A DNA stretch of 64,000 bases from Sepioteuthis lessoniana (GCA_963585895.1 OY757921.1:79494316-79558315), one strand, 5' to 3'. Positions 48,115 through 59,408 are shown, numbered from the stretch's first letter. Notes: a model not told the origin generated them from the letters alone. Translations and numbers: made by a program.

Positions 48115-48219
48115 TCAGTTTGCTGCAGGACAACATCCAAGTTCCAAATCATCAAAATATTCATGTGCCAATGCTCTTTTAGCTGATATTCTTTTATTGG
48201 GGTTGTAAGTGAATAAAGA
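48115..48219 (-). CDS. CDK1: CDK1 last coding exon (stop codon)
   Basis: Encodes [34 protein letters not shown] and TGA at 48117-48115. It matches [22 protein letters not shown]; the last nine residues are not conserved. AATAAA signals on the minus strand near 47762-47767 and 47641-47646 are candidate polyadenylation signals, giving a 3' UTR of about 350-480 bases. Confidence 0.96.
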   Translation of the reverse strand, partial: SLFTYNPNKRISAKRALAHEYFDDLELGCCPAAN

Positions 48220-51200
48220 CTGAAAAAGAAAAGAAAAAGATTTCAACTAAGGAATATTTAACATTACATAAAATAAAATCTAACATTTAGATAAGGAAAA
48301 AAAAAGAAAAAAAAAAAAATCATCTAGTACCCAGCATAGAGAGGATCAAGTAAGTTGTAAACAATATGATATAAAAAGTTAAACGCTGGCACAAAGTTAC
48401 ATTCTTGTAGCATATGACGATATTTAATAGACAAGCACTCAAAGGTGCCTTTACTATTTGACACAACCCACATGACTCCTTTCTGAAAGCAAGTTAGAAA
48501 CTTTAAAGATGACTTGTCTGAATTATTAACACTTTGATAAATTATTCAGTTATTGTATCATTGAAGCTAACTGGTTTTGTATACAAAACATAAGTTATTG
48601 ATATAAAAAATATAGTCTTGCTTTAAGTTACTTTACATTTATTCATCAATTAAAACAAAGTTTATCAAGCTAAAAACTAACAGTTACCAACTAAACTAAA
48701 ATGAATGGTGAGAGCATAAAAATTACTTGATAGAAATATCCAAGATACATCAAAGCCTAAAAAATGAAAAACAGTAATGAATAACTAACCCTAAGCAAAT
48801 TAAGTCCCGTTTCATCTAATCTGTGAACAGAAGATTGCAGAGTATCTTTTCTCCATTTAGGGAATAAATTTTTGTAGTCTGGTAATGAGGTCACACCTGG
48901 CCAGCAATCTTCATGAGGGGTGGACAAGATTCTGAAAAATTAACAAGAGTGTGTAAAAAGAAAAAAAGGGGTAGCTAGCAGAAATGTTGGAGCAGATATA
49001 TTTGAGAAAAAAAAAAAAAAAAAAAAAAAAAATACTATCTTCCTACAATAGTTATAAAAGGGAGAGGAAAAAGAAATTTATATACTTACTTGAATATCCG
49101 GAAGATTTGATCAATCTCAGAGTCACCATGGAATAATGGTCTCTTCATTACCATTTCAGCAAAAATACACCCAATACTCCAAAGATCTAGAGCTGCTGTG
49201 TAACGTGCTTGTCCAAGGAGGACTTCAGGTGCACGGTACCATAATGTGACAACCTAGAGAATCAAATTTTAGGCAATGTATTAGAGTGTGTGTCATTGTT
49301 TATAACTTTCCTTGGATCATATTTTTCACAAGTCATTTGCCTATTTGTGCAGTGACAATCATAAGTAAATTTTTTTTAATCCATTAAGTACGAGAAAAGC
49401 TTACTTCTAGTTACAACCAGATAAAGCATTAATCTTTTTCTACAAAGATTCAAGAGATAAAGCAAATATTACAAAGTGTTTTACTAGTGGTTTATTTATG
49501 ATTTATTTTAACCGGTCTAGGGTTGACATTCCATCAAAATAATTTCCATAACATTAGGAAATTGTCGTCATTGTACATTTATATTTTTTTGCATACTTTC
49601 TTAAGAGGGTTTTTTTTCTGCTGCACATTGAATAATTTTCAAACAGATCTATTTGACCCATAGATAAATCCCTAACAGGTACTACCACTAAGTCAGTGAA
49701 CCCAAGAGTAATGGGAATGAAGTGATACTCCTTAGAACTGGAGCCTCACCCATCAGATGCATTTTAGTGCCATACTCAAGGCACTCTTTGAAGTGCGTGT
49801 GTGAAGGTCTTGCCCATCTGCAGGAAATACCATCAGTGTATTCTAAGCCCCACTGACAGGGCAATCAGCAGAAGGGTTTTGTACAAAGTTTTTTTTTTAA
49901 AAAAGTAAACAAATGTCAGTTTGTTGTGGCTAAGAAAATTTAAGGAATTTGACTGGTTTAAAATTACAGAAGACACAGAATCAGGTTATATGATTGTCAT
50001 ATCGATCACTTTCTGGGTTTCCAACATTGGATCATATCCAAATTTATTTTATGATAACTTCATATAAACCAGTATTTCATTGGATGAAACATACCTCATG
50101 TGTGTATGCTCTGCAAGGAATACCAAATGCCCTGGCTAAACCAAAATCTGCCAATTTGATGGTGCCTGATTTGTCAATGAGCAGATTCTGTGGTTTGAGA
50201 TCACGGTGAAGCACTCTGCGCTGGTGGCAAAACTGAATACCCTCAAGAATTTGGTGAAGGTAACTCTAGAGAGGGAGAGAGAGAGAGAAAAAAAAAAAAA
50301 AAAAAAATGATTAGGTGAAGAAAGGTTTAGATTGTCATTTCAAAGATTTGTATGTATAGCTGGTTATAAATGACAAAGTAAAGTTTAACATGCAAAATTT
50401 GTTACAATGTCATCTCATGTTTGATGAAGTAGTTAAAGTGAAACATTTTAGCAAATGACTATTTGGTCCTGTTAGACATCTGTTTCCATACAAGTTAAAG
50501 ATTTAATTATTGAATATTTCTGCTGCATTTAACTAGATGCCCCCTCCATAAAGGGCTGAATTTGAAGATAAAAAGTTGAAGTGACACACACAAACCACTT
50601 CAATTTTTAGAAAACTTACCTTTACTAATCTATCATCCAAGTATTTTCCATTTGGAATGGTGTCCATATATTTTTTTAAGTCCATAGACAAAAATTCAAA
50701 CACCAGGTATAACTTAGCTTCTTGCATTAAGACATCTTCAAGACTATATAGAAAAAAAAAAAGTTTAATGTAGCATTTCCAATATTAAAATTCAATTTTA
50801 CTCAAAACAACTTAAATCTATAAAACATCAAGAACCTAACTCACTTTAATCAGTGAAGAAGTGTGTAGGGTTAGTTATATTCTGTCTATTGAGTAAGAAA
50901 CCTTAGTCACATATGTGCATTTAATATCAAAGCCTTTGAATAAGCTTCAGATCATGTATGTTGAATCTAGATAGCATTGTTTACATGGTATATTGACATG
51001 CACAAATACTTTATTCCAAATATGACTTTGTAGTCAAGTTAGGAGCAAAAAAAGATTGATTTTAACAGCATGTCAACATATCCAGGGTCATTTTATGCCG
51101 AGAGGTTAGAGAATTACCTTCATAGTACATTTTTTGTGTTTGTTTTTGGAGTTATATCAAGTATTCCTATCTAATACAAATTATGTATAGTTTTACGATT

Positions 51201-53238
51201 TCAAGAAATTATTCTACTTAATAGTCATTTGATTGCACAGTTAAATGGTTTCCAGTAACTAGTAATGCTTAGTAAACAATTATAGATTCCATCAAGTATT
51301 CTTAATACAAATAATTTGTACACATTTACGGTATCAAGTACTATCTATTACAAATGATTTTCGAAAATGACTCTTGCAGGTACTTCACTCCTCAGAAATG
51401 GAGCCTCATCAGATGCAGTCATAGTTAAGGCACCTCTCTTGTTTAGGGAGGAAAAGGTCTTGCCTCTCTGCAAGGGATTTCCTTCTCCTACACTAGTTGC
51501 CATACAAAGGTTAAAGAGCCCAGTCTGTCTAACTATTCAACCATAGCCTGAGAGAGAATAAGGGAATTTATATCCTTCCCAAGGATATTGGTGCTATATG
51601 AAATGCAAACAGCTTCATCCAGAAGCTGCAATGTCCATTACACCACAAGTGCACACACACTAATATATATATATATATATATAAAAACTTTGATACTTAC
51701 CAAACAATGTTTGTATGTTGCAATTCCTTCAAGAAAGAAATTTCACGAATGGCAGTTGATGGAATGCCTTCCTCTTCACTTTCCAAACGTATCTTTTTCA
51801 AGGCAACATGACGATTTGTCTTTTTATGACGTCCCTTATAAACAACACCATAAGTTCCTACGAATTAAAAGCAATCACAATAACCAATCAATATTATTTT
51901 ACTCTTTGCTTTTCACCCCCCCTATCTAAAAAAAAAAAATAAATAAATAAATAAATAAATAAATAAAAAATAAATAAATCCAAGCATGCAAAGAGAGATA
52001 ATCAGACCAACCACCACAGAACAAGTTTATATTTTAAATATTGTCATATCCTATTTTTGATTTACAGGGTGACGTAGAAGTAATAGAAAAATCAATAGTA
52101 TCTTCAAGAGCATAAAAAAAAAAAAAAAAAAACACTGAAGAAATTCCACTTCAAATAAAGTTGTTGTTTTAATAATAATAAAAAAAAAAAAAAAAAAAAG
52201 AAAAAAAAAAGGCAAATCATTCTTTTTACAGTTTTGTAGGACAGGCTGAGTTAGACAAACCTCTCCAGGAGAAGGAAAAAATTGAATTCAAATGAGCTTT
52301 ACTTTGCTTAAAACTTAACCCTTTAACACATCCTGCAAGTGGTGATCTTCATTTCTGTCCTTTATTTCTCTATCTTCTTTTCACTGAAGCAGATGATAAG
52401 TATGGATGGCATAATCGCTTTCTTTCCTTATATTTGATATTTTTTCCTTGATATTTTTGCCTTGCAATGAAAATAGAATAGTCCATTATCTAGGTGATAA
52501 AGTATAATATTCAAATACATGCATTCACATCATATTCTATTAATTAGAGATTATTTTTGGGCACACAGTTATTGGTTATTTTGTTAATGAAAATCTAAAA
52601 ACAAGAGGCAGTTATGAGGCTACCAAGAATGGTACAATGATTTTCTAAACTCCACAACAGCACTGTTGGAAAGAAGACAAAAATGAAGACAAGGCAAAAA
52701 TTACAAGGAAGGAAACTATGTAATTAAACAGTTTGAAGGTTCATAAGTAGAGCAAAAATTTTTAACTATATTAAAAAAGATACACTTTATATGAATGTAC
52801 AATTAATTGAAAATGTTCCACTAGCAGGCCTCAGTAGAATAAGTATCATCCAACGGGGGGGGGGGGGGAAGAAAAAAAAAAAAAAAAAAAAGCACACAAA
52901 AAGACATCCATATGAACAAAATAGACAAAACATTATGTAAAAAGAAAATTAAAAATCTAATATTCCATGGAATTATCTTTAAGACATGTAAAAATCAGTT
53001 AATGTGACCCTTCACCTCATCCTTTAAATATAAATCTTTTTATTCAAATCTCATAATCAGCTGATTTTTTTTTTTTTTTTTTTTTTAAATACGGTGTTTT
53101 AGCAGGTGCACGTTTTTGGACAATGGATTAAAGAATAAATATCAATCCAAGTAATATTTTATGGAGGTGGGTGGTGAGTGAATGCTAACCTTCTCCAATT
53201 TTCTCAATCTTCAAGTAATCATCCATGTTTCCGGGCAT
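48115..53238 (-). CDS. CDK1: Cyclin-dependent kinase 1 (cdc2), complete, seven coding exons
   Basis: Exons 53226(or 53238)-53190, 51857-51701, 50743-50620, 50265-50095, 49253-49090, 48931-48790 and 48219-48115 join in phase into 299 residues (303 from the upstream ATG); human CDK1 has 297. Visible landmarks, numbered from the inner ATG: glycine loop GEGTYG (11-16) with inhibitory T14/Y15, lysine K33, PSTAIRE (45-51), HRDLKPQN with D128, ADFG with D146, activation-loop T161 in YTHE, and [10 protein letters not shown]. The choice of CDK1 over CDK2 rests on [26 protein letters not shown] and [11 protein letters not shown]. It is the mitotic kinase that pairs with cyclins A/B in nucleus and cytoplasm. 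The C-terminus ELGCCPAAN is unlike the vertebrate tail. All coding introns are GT-AG. Confidence 0.97.
48790..48931 (-). CDS. CDK1: CDK1 coding exon 6
   Basis: Encodes (K)[40 protein letters not shown] and TGLNLLR, matching the human LGTP...DYKNTFPKWK...LDENGLDLL region. Acceptor TTTTTCAG, donor AGG|GTTAGT, phase 0. Confidence 0.96.
49090..49253 (-). CDS. CDK1: CDK1 coding exon 5
   Basis: Encodes [33 protein letters not shown] and [22 protein letters not shown] has the CDK2-like alanine while GDSEIDQ with PLFH is CDK1-like. Donor AA|GTAAGT. Confidence 0.97.
49640..49862 (+). repeat. Family D repeat, 3' half, in a CDK1 intron
   Basis: Recognised by TCTATTTGACCCATAGATA and the closing CCCCACTGACAGGGC. 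It is opposite in orientation to CDK1. Confidence 0.75.
50095..50265 (-). CDS. CDK1: CDK1 coding exon 4 (catalytic and activation loops)
   Basis: Fifty-seven codons from [20 protein letters not shown] through [10 protein letters not shown] and [14 protein letters not shown] to YTHE. Holds catalytic D128, metal-binding D146 and the CAK target T161. Donor GAG|GTATGT. Confidence 0.97.
50620..50743 (-). CDS. CDK1: CDK1 coding exon 3
   Basis: Encodes [40 protein letters not shown] and K: the hinge and start of the C-lobe. FLSMDLKKY is a CDK1-type signature. Donor AAG|GTAAGT, phase 0. Confidence 0.97.
51055..51475 (+). repeat. Family D repeat, diverged, in a CDK1 intron
   Basis: Old copy with AACAGCATGTCAACATATCC and several internal units. 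It abuts the family C SINE at 51480. Confidence 0.65.
51480..51660 (-). mobile_element. tRNA-derived SINE, family C, partial
   Basis: Minus-strand copy in a CDK1 intron, with CACTTGTGGTGTAATGGACA at the head end, followed by a (TA)n run just before exon 2. Confidence 0.75.
51701..51857 (-). CDS. CDK1: CDK1 coding exon 2 (ATP loop and PSTAIRE helix)
   Basis: Encodes (G)[45 protein letters not shown] and QHTNIV. It contains T14, Y15, K33 and the cyclin-binding PSTAIRE helix. Split codons at both ends (G and C). Donor TG|GTAAGT. Confidence 0.97.
53190..53238 (-). CDS. CDK1: CDK1 coding exon 1 (start codon)
   Basis: Reads [17 protein letters not shown]. The AG at 53240-53239 places the first ATG (53238-53236) exactly at the exon start; the second in-frame ATG (53226-53224) has a better context (AAACATGG) and aligns with human [14 protein letters not shown] prefer the second start. 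Donor G|GTTAGC is weak. A branch-like GCTAAAC and a long pyrimidine array precede the acceptor. Confidence 0.9.
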
Positions 53239-53280
53239 CTGTGAAAAATAGAAATGAATAGGTTTAGCACATTTAAGAGA

Positions 53281-53571
53281 AAGAAGAAAAAGGAGACAGA
53301 AAGAAGAAAAAGGAGACAGAAAGAAGAAAAAGGAGACAGAAAGAAGAAAAAGGAGACAGAAAGAAGAAAAAGGAGACAGAAAGAAGAAAAAGGAGACAGA
53401 AAGAAGAAAAAGGAGACAGAAAGAAGAAAAAGGAGACAGAAAGAAGAAAAAGGAGACAGAAAGAAGAAAAAGGAGACAGAAAGAAGAAAAAGGAGACAGA
53501 AAGAAGAAAAAGGAGACAGAAAGAAGAAAAAGGAGACAGAAAGAAGAAAAAGGAGACAGAAAGAAGAAAAA
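53281..53571 (-). repeat. 20-bp minisatellite, 14 identical copies, forming a long polypyrimidine tract
   Basis: Plus-strand unit AAGAAGAAAAAGGAGACAGA is repeated 14 times without a visible mismatch (53281-53560), with a partial unit after it. On the CDK1 transcript it is a roughly 290-nt run of pyrimidine-rich repeats rich in UCUU and CUUCU. It ends about 41 bases before the AG of the start-codon exon. The open frames through it on both strands are by-products of the repeat. Confidence 0.97.
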
Positions 53572-54139
53572 TGAAAGACCATTTCTCTATTACCGAATCA
53601 GATATGTAATTTCAGCAGTGATGGTACCCCATTAAAATAAAAAATAATTGGGATCCCATTTTAAACAGATTTTCATTTAACTAAGTGACTGATTTCGACT
53701 ATTAAGTCATCCAAATTTGATATTTGCTTAAATTAATTTTGGTTTATTTTCTTGCTTGATTTTAGTGTCCATGTGTAGCACATAAGATGGGGTTCTTATT
53801 AAAAGTAAATAAATTTATTTTAATTCATTAGGGAGTGAAAAACGGGAGTGGGGTAGCAATCAAATAAAGTGCATTGAGAGGGCGACTTCACAGAATCGAT
53901 TATGTCAAAACTGATCTTTTTTGGTAAACATATTACTGTGCCCTTATTGTTTCATTTTTTCCTCCTTTAAACTTGACCGATCAAGTCTAATCAAAGTATT
54001 CAATACACCTGTAAGTTGAATCGATCAATTTTGACAACTACGAATAAATGAAGCTTACAAGTAATAAATATTCGTAAATAGTGGAAGGGTAAGTTCACAA
54101 CTTCCCACACACATCGCTCTGATTAAGAGTTTTAAGAAG

Positions 54140-54602
54140 TGTAATGGCATATCAACCCTTGGACATTTAATACCAAACCCTGTTTATAAAACGGGATTTT
54201 ATCAAATTATCTACAAACTATTCACTAAAAAATTACATATGTATACATAAGATTTTTAAGTGAATAGTTTGTAGTTTACTAGATTTTTAGACGAAATAGA
54301 GCTTATTTATTTGCACACAGTTAAATGGTTTCAAGTATTGCTACTTAATACTAATGATTCTATTCAACATTCATTCATTTGCACTCAATTAAATGGTGTC
54401 AAGTATAGTAAAGGATTTAATCTTAGTCTAGAACTACCACCTGTCAGTCTACCTGGGAGTAATAGTAATACAGAAATACTACTCCATTCTCCCAAAGATC
54501 CATGACTGGAGTTTTACCATTAGATGGTTGTTATATCCTGGAGACTTAATTCCTCTACAGAGGTGCAGTCGGCGTATTCTACAGCCCCAGCCGACAGGGC
54601 GG
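54140..54602 (+). repeat. Family D repeat in the CDK1 leader intron
   Basis: Starts GTAATGGCATATCAACC and ends CAGCCCCAGCCGACAGGGC. It also holds a local inverted repeat around AATAGTTTGTAG. Confidence 0.75.
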
Positions 54603-56148
54603 TTTTTTTTTTCCATGAAGGAAAAAAAAAAAAAAAGTTATCACTTATGTGTAATTTTTTTTTTAATGCTAAAAAGTTGTTTAATAAAGAGTGGGAGAAA
54701 AAAAAAAAAAAAAAAAAAATCACAATTTGTAGAAAGTGTCAATTAAAACTTCGATTTCCTCAGAGCACCGAAAAGTAATAAAAGGTAATTAAATCCCAAC
54801 AGACAAATGATTTTGTTAGTTCAAAAAGTGGGTTTCTGGAAAAGGGAATAAAAATCTGTTGCCACTTGACAAAATTGTGATAATTAAAGTCCAAGTGAAT
54901 CCTAAGGGCGCGCAGTAAACGAAAAAAAAAAAAAAAAGTTCAGAATACACATTTAAATAGTCTTATACATTCTCCAAATATTACCAATAAAATGTTATTT
55001 TCCCCTATTCAAGGTTGGAGGGGGGAAAAGAAAAGTGTTTCATAAATTTAGTGAACTAGATGTGGAAATTTGTCCCTTTTTCAATCAAGCTCAACACTGA
55101 TGTCCGTTAAAAAGGTTTTTTCTTTAAAATCCAAAGTTACTTAAAATCAAGTTTCCAAAAATAAAATAACAAAACAACAACAAAGACAAAACCAAATACA
55201 CGCTTAAATAGAAAAAAAGGCCCCCAAAAACAGTTCAATAGATCACATTTAGCCATAGAAGTCTCCCCCCCCACCGCCATACACGAGGGACTAAGGAATA
55301 CAATGGAGGAGAATGGAGATTTAAAAAAATTTCGAACGAGAAATTTTGTGAATAAATTGAATAGAATGGAAGGAAAAAAATTAAAGAAAAAAAAAAAAAA
55401 AAAAATATCAATATCAAGTTTGTAGTTAAAAATATATTTGACAATGAAGGGAATATTTAAATTTCGCTAACGTTTTTTTTTTTCATTTCTTTCTCTTGAA
55501 AATCGATTTAAAAGAAAATAACTTCAGAATTTTACATTTCAAGGGTTTTTTTTTTAAATTAAGATATCAAGCCCCTTGTAAGTTAAATATAATGAAGTAT
55601 TTGATTTGGTTTTAAGAGAAAACAAAAACCGACTATTTAAAAAAACAAAAACAAAAAAAAACAAAACAAAAAACGATTTTACCTAGTAGAAAAGTCATGT
55701 TGTTTATTGTACCTAATTTATTAAAATTAGGCCCATTTTCTAAAATCTTTTAGAAATACACGATCGTTATTTAATGCAAGTAGAATAAATTTAAATAACT
55801 ATTAAGATTTGGGAACTGAAAAAGTTTATTTTTCAATTACAAGAAAGAAAATTCAGAGCAATGGATTTTTAACGTATTAAGACACAGTATTTAATTAACT
55901 CTTTTCCTATGATTTAAGATATTGACGTAAAGAAATACAAGTTTTCTTGTAATTCGGAAATTGCCGTAATAATTGAATTTTAAATGATGAACATTTTAAA
56001 AAATTACGGGGGGGCTATCGAAACTAACTAAAAGATTTAAACACATAAATCATACTTTTTATATATTAACATTAATGTGTATAAAGTTAGAATTTATTTC
56101 TTTTTATCAAGAAAATATAGCAAACAAAATAAAGAAAGAAAAACTTGC

Positions 56149-56205
56149 CTTGGTGAATTTTAAAGAGCGCGACCACAAAAGTCCAGCAAATCGGAGGTGA
56201 AACCC
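56149..56205 (-). other. CDK1: Probable CDK1 5' leader exon with a GC donor
   Basis: Because the first coding exon starts at a clear 3' splice site, a non-coding leader exon must lie upstream. The best candidate ends CACCAAG|GCAAGT at 56149/56148, a near-perfect GC-type donor consensus, just downstream of a CCAAT box. The 5' limit is a guess. It would make a GC-AG intron of about 2.9 kb. Confidence 0.5.
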
Positions 56206-56249
56206 TGAAATAAGTTGTTAGCAACAAGAGGTTTTAGCGTTGGAAGGTT

Positions 56250-56275
56250 ATAATTCGAATGAGCCAATCAGAAGC
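56250..56275 (-). promoter_or_regulatory. CDK1: CDK1 promoter elements: CCAAT box and CHR-like TTCGAA
   Basis: An NF-Y type CCAAT box (GAGCCAATCAG) covers 56261-56271 and a palindromic TTCGAA lies at 56254-56259, four bases away. Animal CDK1 promoters use CCAAT boxes plus a CHR element bound by DREAM/MuvB, and TTCGAA is a known CHR variant. Position relative to the inferred leader exon fits; function is inferred. Confidence 0.45.
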
Positions 56276-57149
56276 CGCAAATTCTATCCAAGCCTCGTTA
56301 TCAATTAAGTCACATGTTACGATCCGCTTATAAACAAGTTTTTAAAAAAAATTAACACCGTTTGAGAGTTACGATCGACATAACATACGGTAAAGGGGTT
56401 TTTTTTTTTGAATCGTACGAACGGATTTTTCCAAACGTATTCCTATTCACAAAAGTACAATATTCAAAAGCTGTAAAAGTGCCTACTATTAATTTAAACC
56501 ATGAACTTTTCAAAGATAATGTATGATTATTTAAAATTTAAAATAAAAAATAACATAAAATGAGATTAATTATTTTTTTAAAGCTTGAAAAAAAACAAAA
56601 AAAAAAACAATCGATGGACTTTCCCTCCCACCACTTTTGTTTTATAAAAACCAAAAAGTAGTTTACAATATGAATTCCCTGCTTCTTATTCTAATCCCTA
56701 TTTTAACGCTATAATTTCTAGTACCAAGTCTAGTTTGACCGTTTTCCATTTTTTTCTATGAAAAGAATTTAAAAAAAAAACTTACCACAAGTATAAGAAC
56801 TCAAAAATAAGTTTAAAATATCATCCCAGTTATGCTGATTATTGATTATGAATTCAGACTTATTACAAACATTATTTTAAGAGTTTTCCTGTATTATTGC
56901 CCAAGTAATATTAACTTTCCACCCCCATAATCGCATGATTTAAAATTTCAAAAAAAGTCTTTTATTGAAATTTTTGATAAGTTCGGGAAAAATTTGAAAT
57001 TCCACAGGCCGAATTTTCCTTTTAAATTGCGTAGGAACTGAGCTACAGCCATCGAAATTTTTAAATGTCCCATTTTTGGTCAACGACAATCAGGTTTTTT
57101 TAAAAGACCTTTTAAAAACTCGTCGTTCTAAATAAACATACACAAACAC

Positions 57150-57272
57150 GCACGCGGGGTGGGGGCAATTGGAAACATGGTTAGCAAGCCAGACTTACAA
57201 ACCTACTCGAGTGAGTTCGAATCTCGTTTGGTGCCTCATTTACACGGCCTTATGCCACATCTAAACAAAGAG

Positions 57273-57274
<2 letters not shown>
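57150..57274 (+). mobile_element. tRNA-derived SINE, family A, older copy
   Basis: Recognisable by GGTTAGCAA, GAGTTCGAATCTC and the ACATCTAAACAAAGAGCTT end, followed by a (TA)n run. The first bases are rearranged (CGGGGTGGGGGCAATTGG). Confidence 0.8.

Positions 57275-57338
<64 letters not shown>
57275..57338. repeat. (TA)n microsatellite, 64 bases
   Basis: Uninterrupted TA run at the 3' end of a SINE. Confidence 0.98.
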
Positions 57339-57341
<3 letters not shown>

Positions 57342-57342
57342 T

Positions 57343-57579
57343 GTGTGTACTTGACAAGCTAATAGTCTCGGAAACCGGGGTTCAATCTCAGGTCAAGTCA
57401 TATGAAAGACTCAAAAAATGGTACTTTTTTTTATATCTTCTTGCTTACTACTCAGTATTATAAGGTACGGATGAAGAGTAAGTGGAGCAATTCACAGAAA
57501 GGAGTAGCACCCTTCCCTACAATTCAGTGTAGTAGCTATTGAAAAATAAGCCTTCAGGTCGCCTTCGATTATGGTCGCC

Positions 57580-57583
<4 letters not shown>
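57343..57583 (+). mobile_element. tRNA-derived SINE, same family as 4318, 5' truncated
   Basis: Plus-strand copy starting at GTACTTGACAAGCTAATAG with GGGGTTCAATCTCAGG, caught between two (TA)n runs of 64 and 90 bases. Confidence 0.78.

Positions 57584-57584
<1 letters not shown>

Positions 57585-57675
<91 letters not shown>
57585..57675. repeat. (TA)n microsatellite, about 90 bases
   Basis: The longest pure TA run of the window, at the 3' end of a SINE. Confidence 0.98.
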
Positions 57676-57678
<3 letters not shown>

Positions 57679-58727
57679 ATAAGACAAAACACGGAAAAAT
57701 GTAACTAAATCTAGAATTTAATTTCAAATTTGGATTGGATTTCTTGGATTATATTCATTGTTAGAACTTTACTTTACCTCGCTATTAGAACACAAAGCAA
57801 CGGCATTGTTTGCAAAATAGCTCGATATGTATTTTTTCACACAGACAAAATGTAGCGCAAAAACTTTCGAAATTTGAGTGCAGGAAACCATATTATGTCT
57901 GTTATGTGCAAAAAAAAAAAAAATCCCTGTTATAAAGACATATTGTTATCAGGGCGTGCTCACTGGCCCACTTCACTAGTGCCGCTAGGAGGTGCTGCAT
58001 GGAAAACCGATCTCCAGTGAATTGTATTTCAAGTCAAACTATAATCTCGTCTGTCGGTCTGTCTCTTTCCCCCCCCTCTCTCTCTCTCCCGTCGATGCAT
58101 CACGTAATTTCACTTGGATTTGGTATCTGGATTTGTATAAAATAATTAAGTAAATAAATATCCATTGATTAAATTAAATTAATTCGAAATATTTTATTAT
58201 AGTTATCTTTTTTTTCAATTTGATTTAATTTTTTCATCCTTGCCATTTATTCAAATAAAATCTCAACACAGACTGGTTGTTCACGCACTTAACATTGAAC
58301 AAGATCGAATAACTTTTCACTTTTCAGAAACAAGCTATAGTTAACAAAAAATCAAATAAAAACTATTTTGCTTCACAATATACATTTATAATAATCATGT
58401 AATTCACGGTAATAGGGAATGGGATGAAAAATGTCGTATGAATATTCATTTCGTTTTAAATTCTGAAAAATAAAAAGGAAAAAAATCATCAGGTGACAAT
58501 TGATTTTAAGATTTTTTTTAACATACAAAAATTGTTGTTTGTTCGGTATCAAGCTGAGTGTTCGACGGCGGAAGTGCAAGAAATTGTCCGCGTTATTGAC
58601 TCTACTTTGATATCATTTCATACCACATGACAATTTAGAAGTGGTATGCAAAAAATTATGATGATCTAGAAGTAAAAATTATAATAACATTTGACAGTTT
58701 GTAAATATTTTTTACTGAGCAGAAAGA

Positions 58728-58910
58728 ATGGAAATTTCAAGTCCCTCGAAGAGTCCTAAGGATAATGGTAATAATGGTGAAGTTAATGCCACTTCTTGTC
58801 AAGATGACTCGTTCGAGATGAACGATGAAGAAGAAAATAATGACTATTTTGAAGATGAAGAGGATTCTGATAATAATGACAGCGAAAATCTGCTGAGGAT
58901 CTTTTATTAG
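58728..58910 (+). CDS. Short acidic ORF, hypothetical; possible first exon of a divergent gene
   Basis: Sixty codons starting MEISSPSKSPKDNGNNGE and continuing into a run of D, E and N. It is not recognised. It is flanked by unique DNA, is divergent from CDK1, and its composition looks like a disordered nuclear-protein N-terminus rather than a repeat. Just before the stop, another frame opens that would read SAEDLLLALG up to a donor-like GG|GTAATT at 58917, so a one-base indel in the assembly or a decayed exon is conceivable. No downstream exon was found on the plus strand. Confidence 0.25.
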   Translation: MEISSPSKSPKDNGNNGEVNATSCQDDSFEMNDEEENNDYFEDEEDSDNNDSENLLRIFY

Positions 58911-59408
58911 CCTTGGGTAATTACTGAGTATACCATATCTTTTATTATTCATGTTTTTTAAAATTGTTTTTTGGTGTTTTTTAAATTTTCAGTTTCACTT
59001 TATTATTCGACCGTTTTTCAATTCTGTAATATTCATTTTTTGTAAAATCTTATTTTACTCACGCGTCAAAAACAACTTAGTTTGTCTTAATGTAACGGTT
59101 ATTTTTAAGCACTTGATGCAAAGTTATATGTTGTAATTATAGAGTAATCTTAATAATGTCAATAACAGCAGTCGCCTTTAGTCTGTCTTCAGTGTTATTA
59201 TTTTCTAAAAAAATTAAAGAAATGGCGGAAACTGTTTTAATGCCAATAGTTATTAAATCGATTCATTTACAATAAAATTGAATCTTATGCTAAAAGGATT
59301 TGGAACTCGAGTTTTTTGCTTAAGGTCTTCAATGTTTCGTTTAAGTCGTTTGTTTTACCGAGCTACCGCAATTTCGTTGCGCGCGCACGCACACACGCAC
59401 ATACCATT

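Noticed and set aside
53211-53582. FSSFCLLFLL-type ORF on the minus strand and its K/E/R-rich plus counterpart
   Set aside because: By-product of the 20-bp array inside the CDK1 leader intron.
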